Below, one piece after another: positions 13,140-23,106 of a stretch of 64,000 nucleotides of DNA. Numbering within the stretch: position 1 is the first letter of the stretch; each line of letters starts with the position of its first letter. The notes below the pieces were generated by a model, which saw only the letters and a list, made by a program, of their open reading frames with translations, was not told the origin of the DNA and did no database searches. The DNA comes from Whitmania pigra (taxonomy: Eukaryota; Annelida; Clitellata; Hirudinida; Haemopidae): positions 917,001 to 981,000 of the forward strand of contig JAJTWR010000248.1 in assembly GCA_021613335.1 (NCBI GenBank), written 5' to 3'. The translations under genes were made by a program, and so were the position numbers.

Positions 13140-13750
13140 ACTGCAGTCGAAAAAGGAATGTCTTTAATTTAGGAGATGAATGGGATTCTAATAACTAAAG
13201 AGGAAGAGAAATAGTTCTTGCTTCAGGTGATAGAGATACATTGCCATGACTTTGCAAATTCTAATAAGTTCGCCCTTATTGCTGCAGCAAGAGATTCGGC
13301 AAGGATATTAGATACTATCTTTTCAGAACTATCAGACACATACATAATGATCAATAGATTTAAATCAAGACATTTTAATTAAAATTATTGCGCTGAACCG
13401 TTGATTTTTGAAGAAATTGTTGGTTAACAATTCAACCTAATCACATAAACCTGTTAGTATTGAGCGAATAGTAAATAATTGTAAATAATAATAGAATACA
13501 TAAAAAAATTTGCAAAACTTTATTTTTTTTTGTATTAAGAACACTTCTTAGGGGTACACGAAATTAAAAAAAAAATTAATTTTGGGTGGAATCCTATCCC
13601 CCACCAAGTCCTCCATTACAAAATCCAGGCGCGTAGTTAAGAATCTTAATTACAGATCCTTACTCGATATAGGGACTAATTTGGAAAGGAGAATGCAACG
13701 ATATATATTTATATCTTTCAAGCATGCATCTCAAGTATATTACACTTCAG
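13140..13750. other. No recognisable gene
   Basis: AT-rich sequence with A/T homopolymers. Nothing supportable seen. Confidence 0.4.
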
Positions 13751-13845
13751 GATGACGACGACAATCTCGGTTCAGTCCTGTGTTTAGCATTAACGTTGAA
13801 CAATAAATGTTACACTGATCAAGTATTTAGATATTTGTCGCAAAC
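13751..13845 (+). CDS. Possible upstream exon of the unrecognised gene
   Basis: Open segment between a TTCAG acceptor and a strong GTGAGT donor, reading DDDDNLGSVLCLALTLNNKC... It ends with two codon bases (AC), which fits the T needed at 16538 (Thr). The phase match is the only link. The intron would be 2.7 kb and filled by three transposons. No start codon is seen. Confidence 0.35.
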
Positions 13846-14313
13846 GTGAGTATTTTTGAAAATTTTGAATAATGTTTTAAAAGTTTTTTTTTCAAATTAG
13901 TTGTCTACTGAATGTGGACTTCCTGTTTTGTTGTTATTTTATTATCGCCACATACGGTCTCATCTGTTTCAATAAAACTTCGGTCATCGAGACTTTGACT
14001 CGTTTTTTCATACAAAGGATCAAGATATACAAAGCTCGTTACAATGATTTCCACATACTTTAGGTCCAAAAAAGGTAGGGGCATGTTTATGTTTAATATT
14101 TATAATTAATGTTTATAATTAATATTTTTTATTATTCACCTCTTAAATTTTTATCATAGATTCTGTTCCTGGTGAAACTTTTTACAATTTTTGCGTTAGT
14201 TTGTTATTTTTTTCAACATTAAAATTAATGTGTAATATTAATGAATGTGTGGGATCATCAATAAAAGAAAGCAGCTCAAAGAGGGTCTTGGTGTTGTTGG
14301 CGATGTTGTAGAT

Positions 14314-14652
14314 CAGGGTTGTCCAACCCGCGGCCCGCCATAAGTTTCTATTCGGCCCGCGAAGCTTCTCCGATTTTGAAAATAATTTTGACAGACGGAC
14401 ATTTGGCAGCATCATTGCGCACTGCGACTTCTACTATTAGGGCAGACATAGACTACTTGTGCAAGCAAAAGCAGTGCCAGATTGCACATTAAACTGATCA
14501 TAAGCATAAACTTGTAAGACTCTTCCAGCTTAAATATAAAGAGGTATTTTGTGTTTTATTGTTTTTAATGGTAGTGAAGCTGCTAATCCGCCCCGCGACT
14601 AGTCTAAAAGTTGTACACTTGGCCCTCCGGCCAAAAAGGCTGGACACCCCTG
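14314..14652. mobile_element. hAT-type MITE (339 bp)
   Basis: Left end CAGGGTTGTCCAACC pairs with the right end GGCTGGACACCCCTG. Identical 8-bp duplications TTGTAGAT lie at 14306-14313 and 14653-14660. The subterminal GGCCCGC-rich blocks are typical of this hAT group. Non-coding. Confidence 0.9.
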
Positions 14653-14826
14653 TTGTAGATTGTATCGTGTTTAAATTTCTGCTTTTAGTTGATAATATTT
14701 TCATTAAATGACTGAGGCTGCTGTGGAATGTCTTGTGAGTACTGCTATATATTCGTTTCTAAACTTGATTCGATACAACGTCATATTTATGATCGAGAAT
14801 TTCAATCGGCTAGCGAAGGGGTGCCG

Positions 14827-15669
14827 GACTATTGGACGAAGGAGACAATATAACTAGACCTTATAACGATTCGTTATAACGTCTTATTCCTTATTTGAAT
14901 ATAAGATCTAATTCATTATAAGGTCCAATATATATAGGAATAAAAAAGATTTGGTTTAATACATAAAACTAGCAAATTCAATTTTATCGCCAGAGTTTCA
15001 AAATGTTATTGTTTCGAATAAATGTCAAGACTTTGTTGTTTTTATGCATGTTTAATAATGGCAATATTAATTAATTAAAGACATTTTTATAATTTAACCG
15101 TTATATATACCCAAACCAATATCGATGTTGATTGGTGCTTGCGATCAGTGAAATGCCGACCATTAGGAAAATCGATGTTAAACAAATAGTGAGTGAGTGA
15201 ATGAATGAATTAATCCAGGACGTCATTTCAGCATTTTCCAAAGAGAGGGAAACCCTTGCATTGCTTGAGAAGATGATTTTTTTTGCTTCTGGCCAACATT
15301 CAGGGGGAGCAGACCCTAGCAAAACCATCTGGTCTAAGTCAGTCTAAAGCCATTGCCCCCTCCAAATGGCGTCCATGACTAGCCAACAAAATCAATCAAT
15401 CTTACAAATATTACTACAAATACGTAGCCCCACCGGTTTTACAATACTGGTGAACGAAGCACAAATTCTAAAACTCTGGCTAACAATTTAAATATATTAT
15501 CTTTTATTCGTCGGTTAAAATTTGTGTTTGTCATGTAAAAATTATTTAAATATTGTGGTAGACGAAATAACGAATTGGATCATATAACAAATTGGTTCTT
15601 ATAACGAGTTTAAATTCGTTATAAGGTCTAATTCGTTCTTCGTTATATTGTCTCTTTCGTTCAATAGTC
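14827..15669. mobile_element. Inverted-repeat element, probable DNA transposon derivative
   Basis: Left GACTATTGGACGAAGGAG and right (reversed) GACTATTGAACGAAAGAG begin long inverted arms with repeated TTATAACG and TTATAAGGTC blocks. The pattern resembles pogo-like MITEs. The target duplication is not clear, and there is no convincing coding region. Confidence 0.6.
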
Positions 15670-15681
15670 TAGGTCCTAGAC

Positions 15682-16477
15682 CAGGGGTGCACAACCTTTT
15701 TCAGCCTGAGGGCCAAAATTACTTAGTCCCTGGGCGCCAGGGGCCGCATCAGCGTGCACATAGATCACACAATAAAACAACTCAAAGAATGCAAATTTTT
15801 AATGAATGTCATAAAAAAAATAACGTTACTTAAAAATGTATGAATAATTAAATGTTAGTATTTTAATGAGAAGGTTGAGCCTGAATGGTTGCAACAACAT
15901 TGTCAATATTGGGTTCGAGTTCTGTTGTTGCAAGCCTCAAAATCGAACAAAGATTATCATCAGTCAAAGATGATCTCAGTTTATTTTTATTTGTGTTCAT
16001 GACTGAAAACGTTTGTTCACACACGTTTGTGCTGCCAAATTCAGACAAGATTCGGCAAGCCAAATCTTTGACCGCTCCATATTTAACTGAACTTAGACTT
16101 CCATAAAAAGTTAAAATGGAGTTATGCTGAAACGCAGACTTTAATTCTGGTGAACATTGAAGATCAATGACTTCTAACTGACATTGCTCAGGTACGGATT
16201 CTACAGCACAAGAGAAAGGGTCACAGATGAAATTGAATAAATCTTTATGCTCCCTGAATGCATCAAAACGTTCATTAAATTCCTTTAGTAACGCTTCACA
16301 ACTGTCGTGGTATTTATTGAAGTCACACTGGTATTCCTTCTGAAAAGCTGAACAAATAGGATGTGCGAACAGTACTATTAAAAAGAGATGGGCGGGTGCA
16401 TCGATTTAAAATTCTGTTAGGGCCGCAAATAGCCAAAATGGACTAGTTGTCTGGGGGCCGCGGGTTGTGCACCTCTG
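15682..16477. mobile_element. hAT element (796 bp) with exact 8-bp target duplication
   Basis: TIRs CAGGGGTGCACAACC / GGTTGTGCACCTCTG, flanked by TCCTAGAC at 15674-15681 and 16478-16485. It carries the C-terminal third of a transposase on the minus strand. It sits directly after the inverted-repeat element ending at 15669. Confidence 0.9.
15863..16370 (-). pseudogene. hAT transposase fragment (ZBED5/GTF2IRD2-like group)
   Basis: Minus-strand reading frame open from about 16370 to the stop at 15863, with CDFNKYHDSCEALLKEFNER, DLFNFICDPFSCAVESV, ACRILSEFGSTNVCEQTFS and NKNKLRSSLTDDNL. This is the C-terminal hAT dimerisation region. The N-terminal BED finger and first catalytic residues are missing. 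Confidence 0.8.
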
Positions 16478-16537
16478 TCCTAGACTCTAGGAGCCCTAGC
16501 GAAGATTTCATAAGCTATTGACAATAATTTTTTCCAG

Positions 16538-19500
16538 TCGTTACATTTACTATGTTGCGGCGCTGAAGTACAACATCGTAATGTGCATAGCCTTTAATTT
16601 AAATTTAATTTTTTGATTAGTATAATTATTAATTCAGACAATTGCTCAAAAAGGGATTTTCTGAGATGCAATTAAAGTAACATTTTTTTTAGGATGGTGC
16701 GATCGCATGTTTTCCCCCGCTTAACATTATTTTCAAAAGCGAAGGAAAAGGTAAGCATAAAATTGTTAAACATTAAAAAAAATTTTAATACTGTATCGCA
16801 AACTTTAAAACAAAATTATTTTAATAATTGCAATTTGGAGTGTTGTTACTTTATTTTCAGTTATTAGAAAGATAAATGAAATGTTTAAAGAGGACGCTAA
16901 GGAAAAAGCAAACATGGTTAGTTTTCATGATTCTATTTGATGACCAAATGAAAAAAAATCAAAATAAATAATACCTAACCGTTAAGTCTCCTGTCGAACG
17001 TCTGAGAAAGTTTAAAGAACTAGCAGCAACAATAAGGTCGGTTTTAACGTTCATCGGAGAATTGTGAATCCATCCAATTTGTCATGTAAAATTGTAACTT
17101 TAAGTGTCTAGTCATAATGTAAACAACATTATTCAAAAATTCCAGACTTATGATTCCAAACAGTATAAAAGACTCTAGTCTATTTGAAGTCGATGATGTG
17201 TTGTATTCAGATGCTGACGATGTTATAACCGCCAATAAGTCTCGGAGTTAGTAACAGTGACGATGATAATTGATTTGAAATTGTTAATAAAAATTCTTAT
17301 TTTAAGAGTTTATATTGACATGTCCGAAGCCGTTGAAAAAGTTAGAATGTAACAAATGGCTGCAATCATATCGTTTTATTTACGAAGATTTGGTAAGATG
17401 TTTTTGATAAATCAGATTGTTTTACTAAAAACAATTATCCTTTAGAATAAATTTTTTAATAATTGCTTAAAAACAATAAAATAACCATGAATTGCATGAA
17501 AGAATATTTTTAGGCCTTGACGGTAAATAGCCGTCTGTTGGACACAACATATCTTCATTTATTTCACTACTCTGACGTTGAACCAGGTATTCTTTCTGGA
17601 TTGCTGAAGTTAGTTTCAATATGATGTTCCTTGATGAACATTTCATACAATGGAATAATCTGCTCACTTTTAAGAAATATTGCTTTTAACAGCGTTTATG
17701 ATGAGTTTTTAAAGACAATGGATGCAACAAAATTATGTCTTTACCTGAAAATGTTTGAAATTGGCTCAGACAAATTAAGTTATTCTGTTAAATATGACAA
17801 AAATTTGGTCATATTAATGCTAACTCTACGAATGATTCCGCCAGCAAAAAATCCAGTCAGAGACAGAATAACTTCTTTTATTAGAAAAAAATGTGGGAAC
17901 GTATTTTGCTAAAATTTATGATGGTTAATGCTTTAATTTTCAATGTATTCTTTCACAGCAAATTTAATATTACAAAAAAATTGGACAACCGGAAGATATT
18001 CGCTTGATCCACTGATATCCTTTTATGGAGACTTATCTCCGGTATGAACATCTTTTTCTCTTTTCTGTTCCTAAACTAAAGGGTGATCGAGAAGTAACTT
18101 CATATTTGTAAATAATAATAATAATTTGTTATAACTAATTCTTACACAAAATGAAAAGAAGATAAAGGTGTAATTTTATTTAAATTAAATTAGATAATTA
18201 ATGTATTGGTAGTGATGACATAATCATCGCCATCAACATCAGCATCACAATTAGTTTCATCAACAATACTATCACCACAATCAACATCACTACCATCACC
18301 ACCATCATCATTAGCACTCAAAATACCATCATCAAATATCAACCTTGGTCGAGTTCAACTCAGCCACTACTCAGAAATTTCATTTCGAACCAATTTTAAC
18401 AAAATAAACGATCAAAAAAAGAAAGAAAACAAAACAAGAATACAACTTAGAGAATGGAATATATTTTATTATATTAAAAATATATTACAATATAATAAAA
18501 TACAGCATTGTAAGTTTAGGAGTTACTTTCCGATCACCCTGTACATAAAAATGCACGATGACAAAATCTAATATTTAATGCATTGTTGCTGAAGACATGC
18601 CAAAGACATTGCTAGAACCATAACGCTCTTGGTAAGGTAGCTGTTTCTTATTATTTGAGCCTTATGACGATTTAAATGTGACTTGATCACTTCATTCTAG
18701 CCTTTAAAATTTAAATGAATCACAATACAGAGTTTTTGTAAAGCACAACCCAGTTTAATTCACAATCACTGTAATATCATGCATAACTTTGATGTTAAAG
18801 GAGACATTCGACTCTAATTTCATCAAAAAGACACACAGTGAATACAGAAGATGTACTACTACATTGTTAAAGAACATGCCAATTAGGCATGATTTCTTCA
18901 ACGTGCTTCATAGATTCTTCGTTTCTGCTAAGAATGAAGTAGAAAGAAACAAGCGCATAAAGGACTTTCTTCAAGCATTAGACAATCAGAGTAAATATGA
19001 CATTGAGCCATATAAACAATTAATTGCAGTGATCGACGACTTATTTGAATTGCTCAAATGTGCATTGGAAGTAAGAATTCACAATTTAAATTTATCATAA
19101 TAAATTATTAAAATTGTTCATTCTGATTTTTTAGAATTACAAACATATGGAAGACATATTCAGATCTATCGACAGAAGGAATAGATACGATATCACACCT
19201 TATTTGAACGATAAAGGCATTAATTGTATGATTAGAGAGGATAATGATTATATTGTAATGAATGATGGGACAACGATATCGTCGGATTCCGGAGAACCAG
19301 ATTATACGATGGAGAAGTACTTCTTATACGATAACATCATGAAATGGCTGCATGTCATGTCCATTTTAAACACAACCTGTAAAATGCGCAAAGACATTCT
19401 TAAGGTTTGTTTCGAGCTTTAAAATGGTTTAAACTAAAATATTTCAATTTTTGATTTGAACAATTATAATTCTTGCCGTATGAATTTATTTCAGAATGTA

Positions 19501-20163
19501 GGAACTGCATTCAGCGACCATGAAGTTTTAAGACATAATAACACATTTATTAAGAAGTACCTTAATAAAGCATTAATTGACCCAGCACAACGTGCTAAAA
19601 TGCCTTGGTTGATTGAGATTACGATGAAAAAGTGGTGAGAGTTTTTATTATTTGATTAAATAAGTAGTTTTAATCATTTTATTAGTAATTATAATATTAT
19701 TATTTGTTGGCAGTCCTTTTCTGGTTCTACCACCTCAACAAGGTTATTTGATGGATGATTTGTTGGAGATGTTCACATTTGAAGAAATCGATGAAGTGAG
19801 TTGGCAGATATTGTTCTATTTCTTTAACAGTTTTTAAACCTGGGCTTTGTTAATAAATTAAAAATTACATTATTTCCCGAGTAAGCAATTTTAAAATTAA
19901 TTCAGGTGACCGAAGAAAATCTTTTCATGGCACTGTCAGTTCCAAGAGGATACAAAGATGCCTTGATTCTTAATTCTCCATACAGAGATAATACCATTAG
20001 TTATCCTAGAAGTCATGAAGATAACTACAGAAACAACATGCTTGATGTCATTAGGCCTCGAACAGCTATCGCTGGTCTGCTCAAAAATATTTCTAAGGGC
20101 GTTATGTTTTTTTGCTTTATGCTTTTCTGCGTAAGCTTTTTATGTTTTATGATTAATGGTTAA
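16538..20163 (+). CDS. Unrecognised multi-exon gene, 5' incomplete (about 595 aa)
   Basis: I do not recognise this protein. Exons: 16538-16577, 16693-16750, 16861-16916, 16987-17036, 17146-17246, 17307-17392, 17514-17608, 17693-17892, 17959-18041, 18801-19070, 19135-19404, 19495-19634, 19714-19795, 19906-20163. All have canonical GT/AG borders and consistent phase, 595 codons plus TAA. The 17693 exon needs the GTGGGA donor at 17893 to keep frame; a GTATTT donor at 17901 would break it. Exons 10 and 11 are both exactly 270 nt and share a motif (KDFLQALDNQSKYDIEPYKQ versus EDIFRSIDRRNRYDITPYLN). The protein is helical and charged with a hydrophobic C-terminus (FFCFMLFCVSFLCFMI). A good donor, GTAAGC, at 20131 lies inside this tail, so the true 3' end may differ. 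Confidence 0.7.
18079..18541. mobile_element. Tc1/mariner-type MITE in an intron (463 bp)
   Basis: Inverted ends AAGGGTGATCGAGAAGTAAC and (reversed) CAGGGTGATCGGAAAGTAAC flanked by TA on both sides. An internal ATC/ACC-rich simple repeat spans about 18210-18345. It accounts for most of the 759-bp intron between the exons ending at 18041 and starting at 18801. Confidence 0.8.
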
Positions 20164-20640
20164 TTATATTATAAAACTAATATAGTTATATTACATATTA
20201 TATTACTATATATAATAATAACATAATATATAATACATATACAACTTTTAACGACCATTCCCTACTGATGACGATGAGTGTGCATTTTATTGACTTCAAT
20301 CGCTTAATATCTTTCTTTTTTGTCTTTTCACTAAAATTAACTTGCAACTTTTTTTTGAGAATAATAAAGTTCGTTCATTTTTGATAATCAGAGGCTAGTT
20401 ACTAAGACCGTTATTGAGCAATATAATAATAACTTAGGCTGTGTTTCTATACAAATCGTTGCATTATTAATGTTATTAAACTTCTGTGTTGTCTGCATAA
20501 TTGTTGGCTGTTAGGGGTGTATGGATGCCCACAAAGGGATGTAACCTGACATAGATTCTTTGTGGATAGGGGGAAGGAGAGCGCAAAATCTATTTTTAAC
20601 TTATTCTAACTTAGATGCAATTCTACAAAAATTTTTTTTT
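20164..20640. other. No recognisable gene
   Basis: AT-rich 3' flank of the unrecognised gene. TA-rich simple sequence at 20165-20245. Confidence 0.4.
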
Positions 20641-20721
20641 TGTCACGGCGTCATGGGGCTCCTAAAAGTCTCGGGGCCCATAGGCAGTTGCCTACTCTGT
20701 CTAATTGGTAATCCGGCACTG
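20641..20721. mobile_element. Right end of a hAT-type element (fragment)
   Basis: Reverse-strand reading begins CAGTGCCGGATTACC and continues through GGGGCCCCGAGACTTTT-like GC blocks, the classic end of one animal hAT group. No matching left end was found nearby. Confidence 0.5.
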
Positions 20722-20934
20722 CTCCCAATATAAAAATTAATTCACCTACTATGAGATCTATTTGGAGAAAACCAAAAATTGAAAATATTTGTTGCAATTT
20801 AGCATAGTTACGATAAAAAAATTGCACTTATTGTCACTGCGATATAATTCCTGTTATGACTAGCAAAAATTAATTAAATTATTAATTATATTAAAAATTA
20901 ATTTTAAAATGGAGTTACTATTTCAGGTCACAAC

Positions 20935-21346
20935 ACACGTAAATAAAAAACAAATAAGTTATTACCCCATCAATGTATTTAAAAAAATTTGTAAATTGAA
21001 TACATTAACCGATAACTGGTTCCAAATTTAATTCGAAATTAGTGGTTTGAAGATTTATCGTCTAAAACATTACTAGGATTCCGGCTACTTCCTCACTTTA
21101 CATGGACTTTTCAAGTTGGTATTTAATATAAATTATCCTCACCTTATCATGACGTCATGTAGACATGTAACAAATCAACAAAGAACCAATTCTACCGCTA
21201 TCTTGACGGGGTTGTTTTGACGGGGCTATTTTGACCGGGTTATTTTGTCTTGGGCTATTTTGTCACCGGGCTATATTGAGGGGGCTGTTTTGTCGGGGCT
21301 ATTTTGTCTTGGACTATTTTGACGCCGAGCTGTTTTGACGGGGGCC
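20935..21346. mobile_element. Foldback-like element F, left arm missing
   Basis: Interior (about 20950-21195) matches the interiors at 26.1 and 56.0 kb. It is followed by one plus-oriented minisatellite arm at 21196-21346 (units of GGGCTRTTTTGWC) ending in GGGGCC. No left arm or target duplication was found, so it is a truncated copy. Confidence 0.7.
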
Positions 21347-22020
21347 ATGGTATTTAATATCTTGTTCTTACACGTGGTCCAACAAACGGTTCCAAAAATA
21401 GCTGATGAATCACAAAAATAGTTCGTATTCCTGAATTCTATAATTCCACAACAGATCCCAAAATCTCATACCTGATCCTATAAATTCTTAAAATCCATGG
21501 AACTAATCAGTTCGATCAAGCGCTTAATAACTTATCAGCTAACTTACAAGTTTGAGGACCCCCGTTTATTACAATATATTGATAGATAAAATCTTATTAA
21601 ATCTTATACTATACGTGCAGTATGCATGTGACCTACTTTCGGAAGACATTTGTCCAATTATAGCGCCTAAATTAGCTAATACATGAATATTAATCAGCCC
21701 GGCGTCGTTCTGGACACAGGTTTGTAAATATGTGTTCCAGTTGATCTATATCTTTCATTGTCACATTTTCATAACAATACCAGACATTAATTTATAGTGA
21801 TCTAAGGAGACTAATGTCTGTGTGACAAACCACTCCTACTTCATAAATCAGTATTCACAGTTCGATAGTCGTATTTTTAATACTTCCAGCGAATCTGAAT
21901 ATAATGTTTCCTCATAGAGCTTATTCCAAAGATTAATTACTTTTTTTTTTTAAATTAATTTAGTGCTGAAGTAATTATTCCTTAGAGTTCGTAAGTTTTA
22001 TTGTCTTTTCTTACTTTTTC
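21347..22020. other. No gene; contains a dispersed repeat at 21625-21735
   Basis: About 110 bp at 21625-21735 (GTGACCTACTTTCGGAA... to the TTTGTAAATA block) is repeated in reverse at 57118-57232 with roughly 85% identity by eye. Confidence 0.5.
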
Positions 22021-22023
22021 ATC

Positions 22024-22343
22024 GTTGTTTTGACGGGGCTATTTTGACCTGGGCTGTTTTGTCGCCGGGCTATTATGACGGGGTGCCGCCGACGGTTTTG
22101 ACTGGGCTACTTTGACCTGGGCTATTTTGACGGGTCACCTCATTATCACACATCATGACCTGATTCCAATCTGTTAAATTTGGTAAAAGCAACATTCGTT
22201 ACGTGTCGTTTACGCAATCCAGCTTGCACCGCCACAAAGGTACGCAGGCGCGCTACCCTCTGAGCAAATTTAACAGGTTGGAATCACGCCATGATGCGTG
22301 ATAATGCGGTGACCCGTCAAAATAGCACAAGTCAAAACAGTTG
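22024..22343. repeat. Two outward-ending foldback arms around a hairpin
   Basis: Plus-type arm 22024-22138 contains an internal GACGGGGTGCC end and finishes in GGGTCACC. Minus-type arm 22309-22343 starts GGTGACCC. Between them, 22139-22185 and 22262-22308 form an inverted repeat (with the arm tips about 55 bp, near 88% identical) around a loop of about 75 bp. Confidence 0.7.
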
Positions 22344-23100
22344 GCATTTGGTACAAGCAACTGTCGTTACGTGTCGTTTTCGCAACCCAGCTTGCACCAC
22401 CTCAAAGTTGGATGCGGCGCTATACAAATGATTGTCAGGCGGTCAAACGGTGTCTCTCCGCCGATGCCTAGCATGCACATATGCCCTTGTTGCTATGCCA
22501 GCATCCAAATAAATGGCTTCTTCAGCAAACACGGTGTGAACAGTTATTTTCTCTATCTGACCATGCTGTAATCAACTGACCGAGTATGCTCTATATGTCA
22601 CAAAAAACTTTATAAATTACTTTAATGAATAAAATTTTTTGGTGTAAAAATTAAGTCTTTTGGAAAATTAGTTGTAAAATAATATGGTGCGATTAGAAGC
22701 GCGTTAGCTACATTTAAAAAATTATTCGATCGATTTAAAAGTTTATATTTCTACGATAGTTATTTATTTTCGAAACATTTCTCAAGTAAGTTTGCATTTT
22801 TTCAAAATATTTTGTTGAAGAGCTAGGAAATATAATATTGGTTAATAGATCACAAAATACTTCTTTGGAATGAGGTCAATAACCTATAATGACAGCAAAT
22901 TGAATTAAAATTAATCTTCAAATATAAATTCATTAAATGATCGAATGCTGGTCTAATATTTATTTTGTTTAAGTTTTAATTTTTATATTATAATTAAAGT
23001 GTCCATCCGCTTAATGCTTTTTGAGCTAAAAATTATGCAAAGTATTAAGAAAAAATAAAATAAAATATAATTTTAGAAGATCGTCCCATCTCCTGAATTT
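22344..23100. other. No gene; short dispersed repeat
   Basis: CGTTACGTGTCGTTT- with the following GCTTGCACC block at 22362-22440 also occurs at 22197-22250, and a related copy lies at 59397-59465 (shared GGATGCGGCGCTATACAAAT). The rest is AT-rich. Confidence 0.45.
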
Positions 23101-23106
23101 TTGTTA

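Noticed and set aside
15101..15328. 75-aa minus-strand frame with a hydrophobic segment
   Set aside because: Lies inside the inverted-repeat element at 14827-15669 and spans a short GAGT/GAAT simple repeat. No support as a gene.
18780..18800. ATG at 18789 as a separate gene start
   Set aside because: The sequence before 18801 is intron ending in AAAG. The reading frame continues in phase from the exon ending at 18041.
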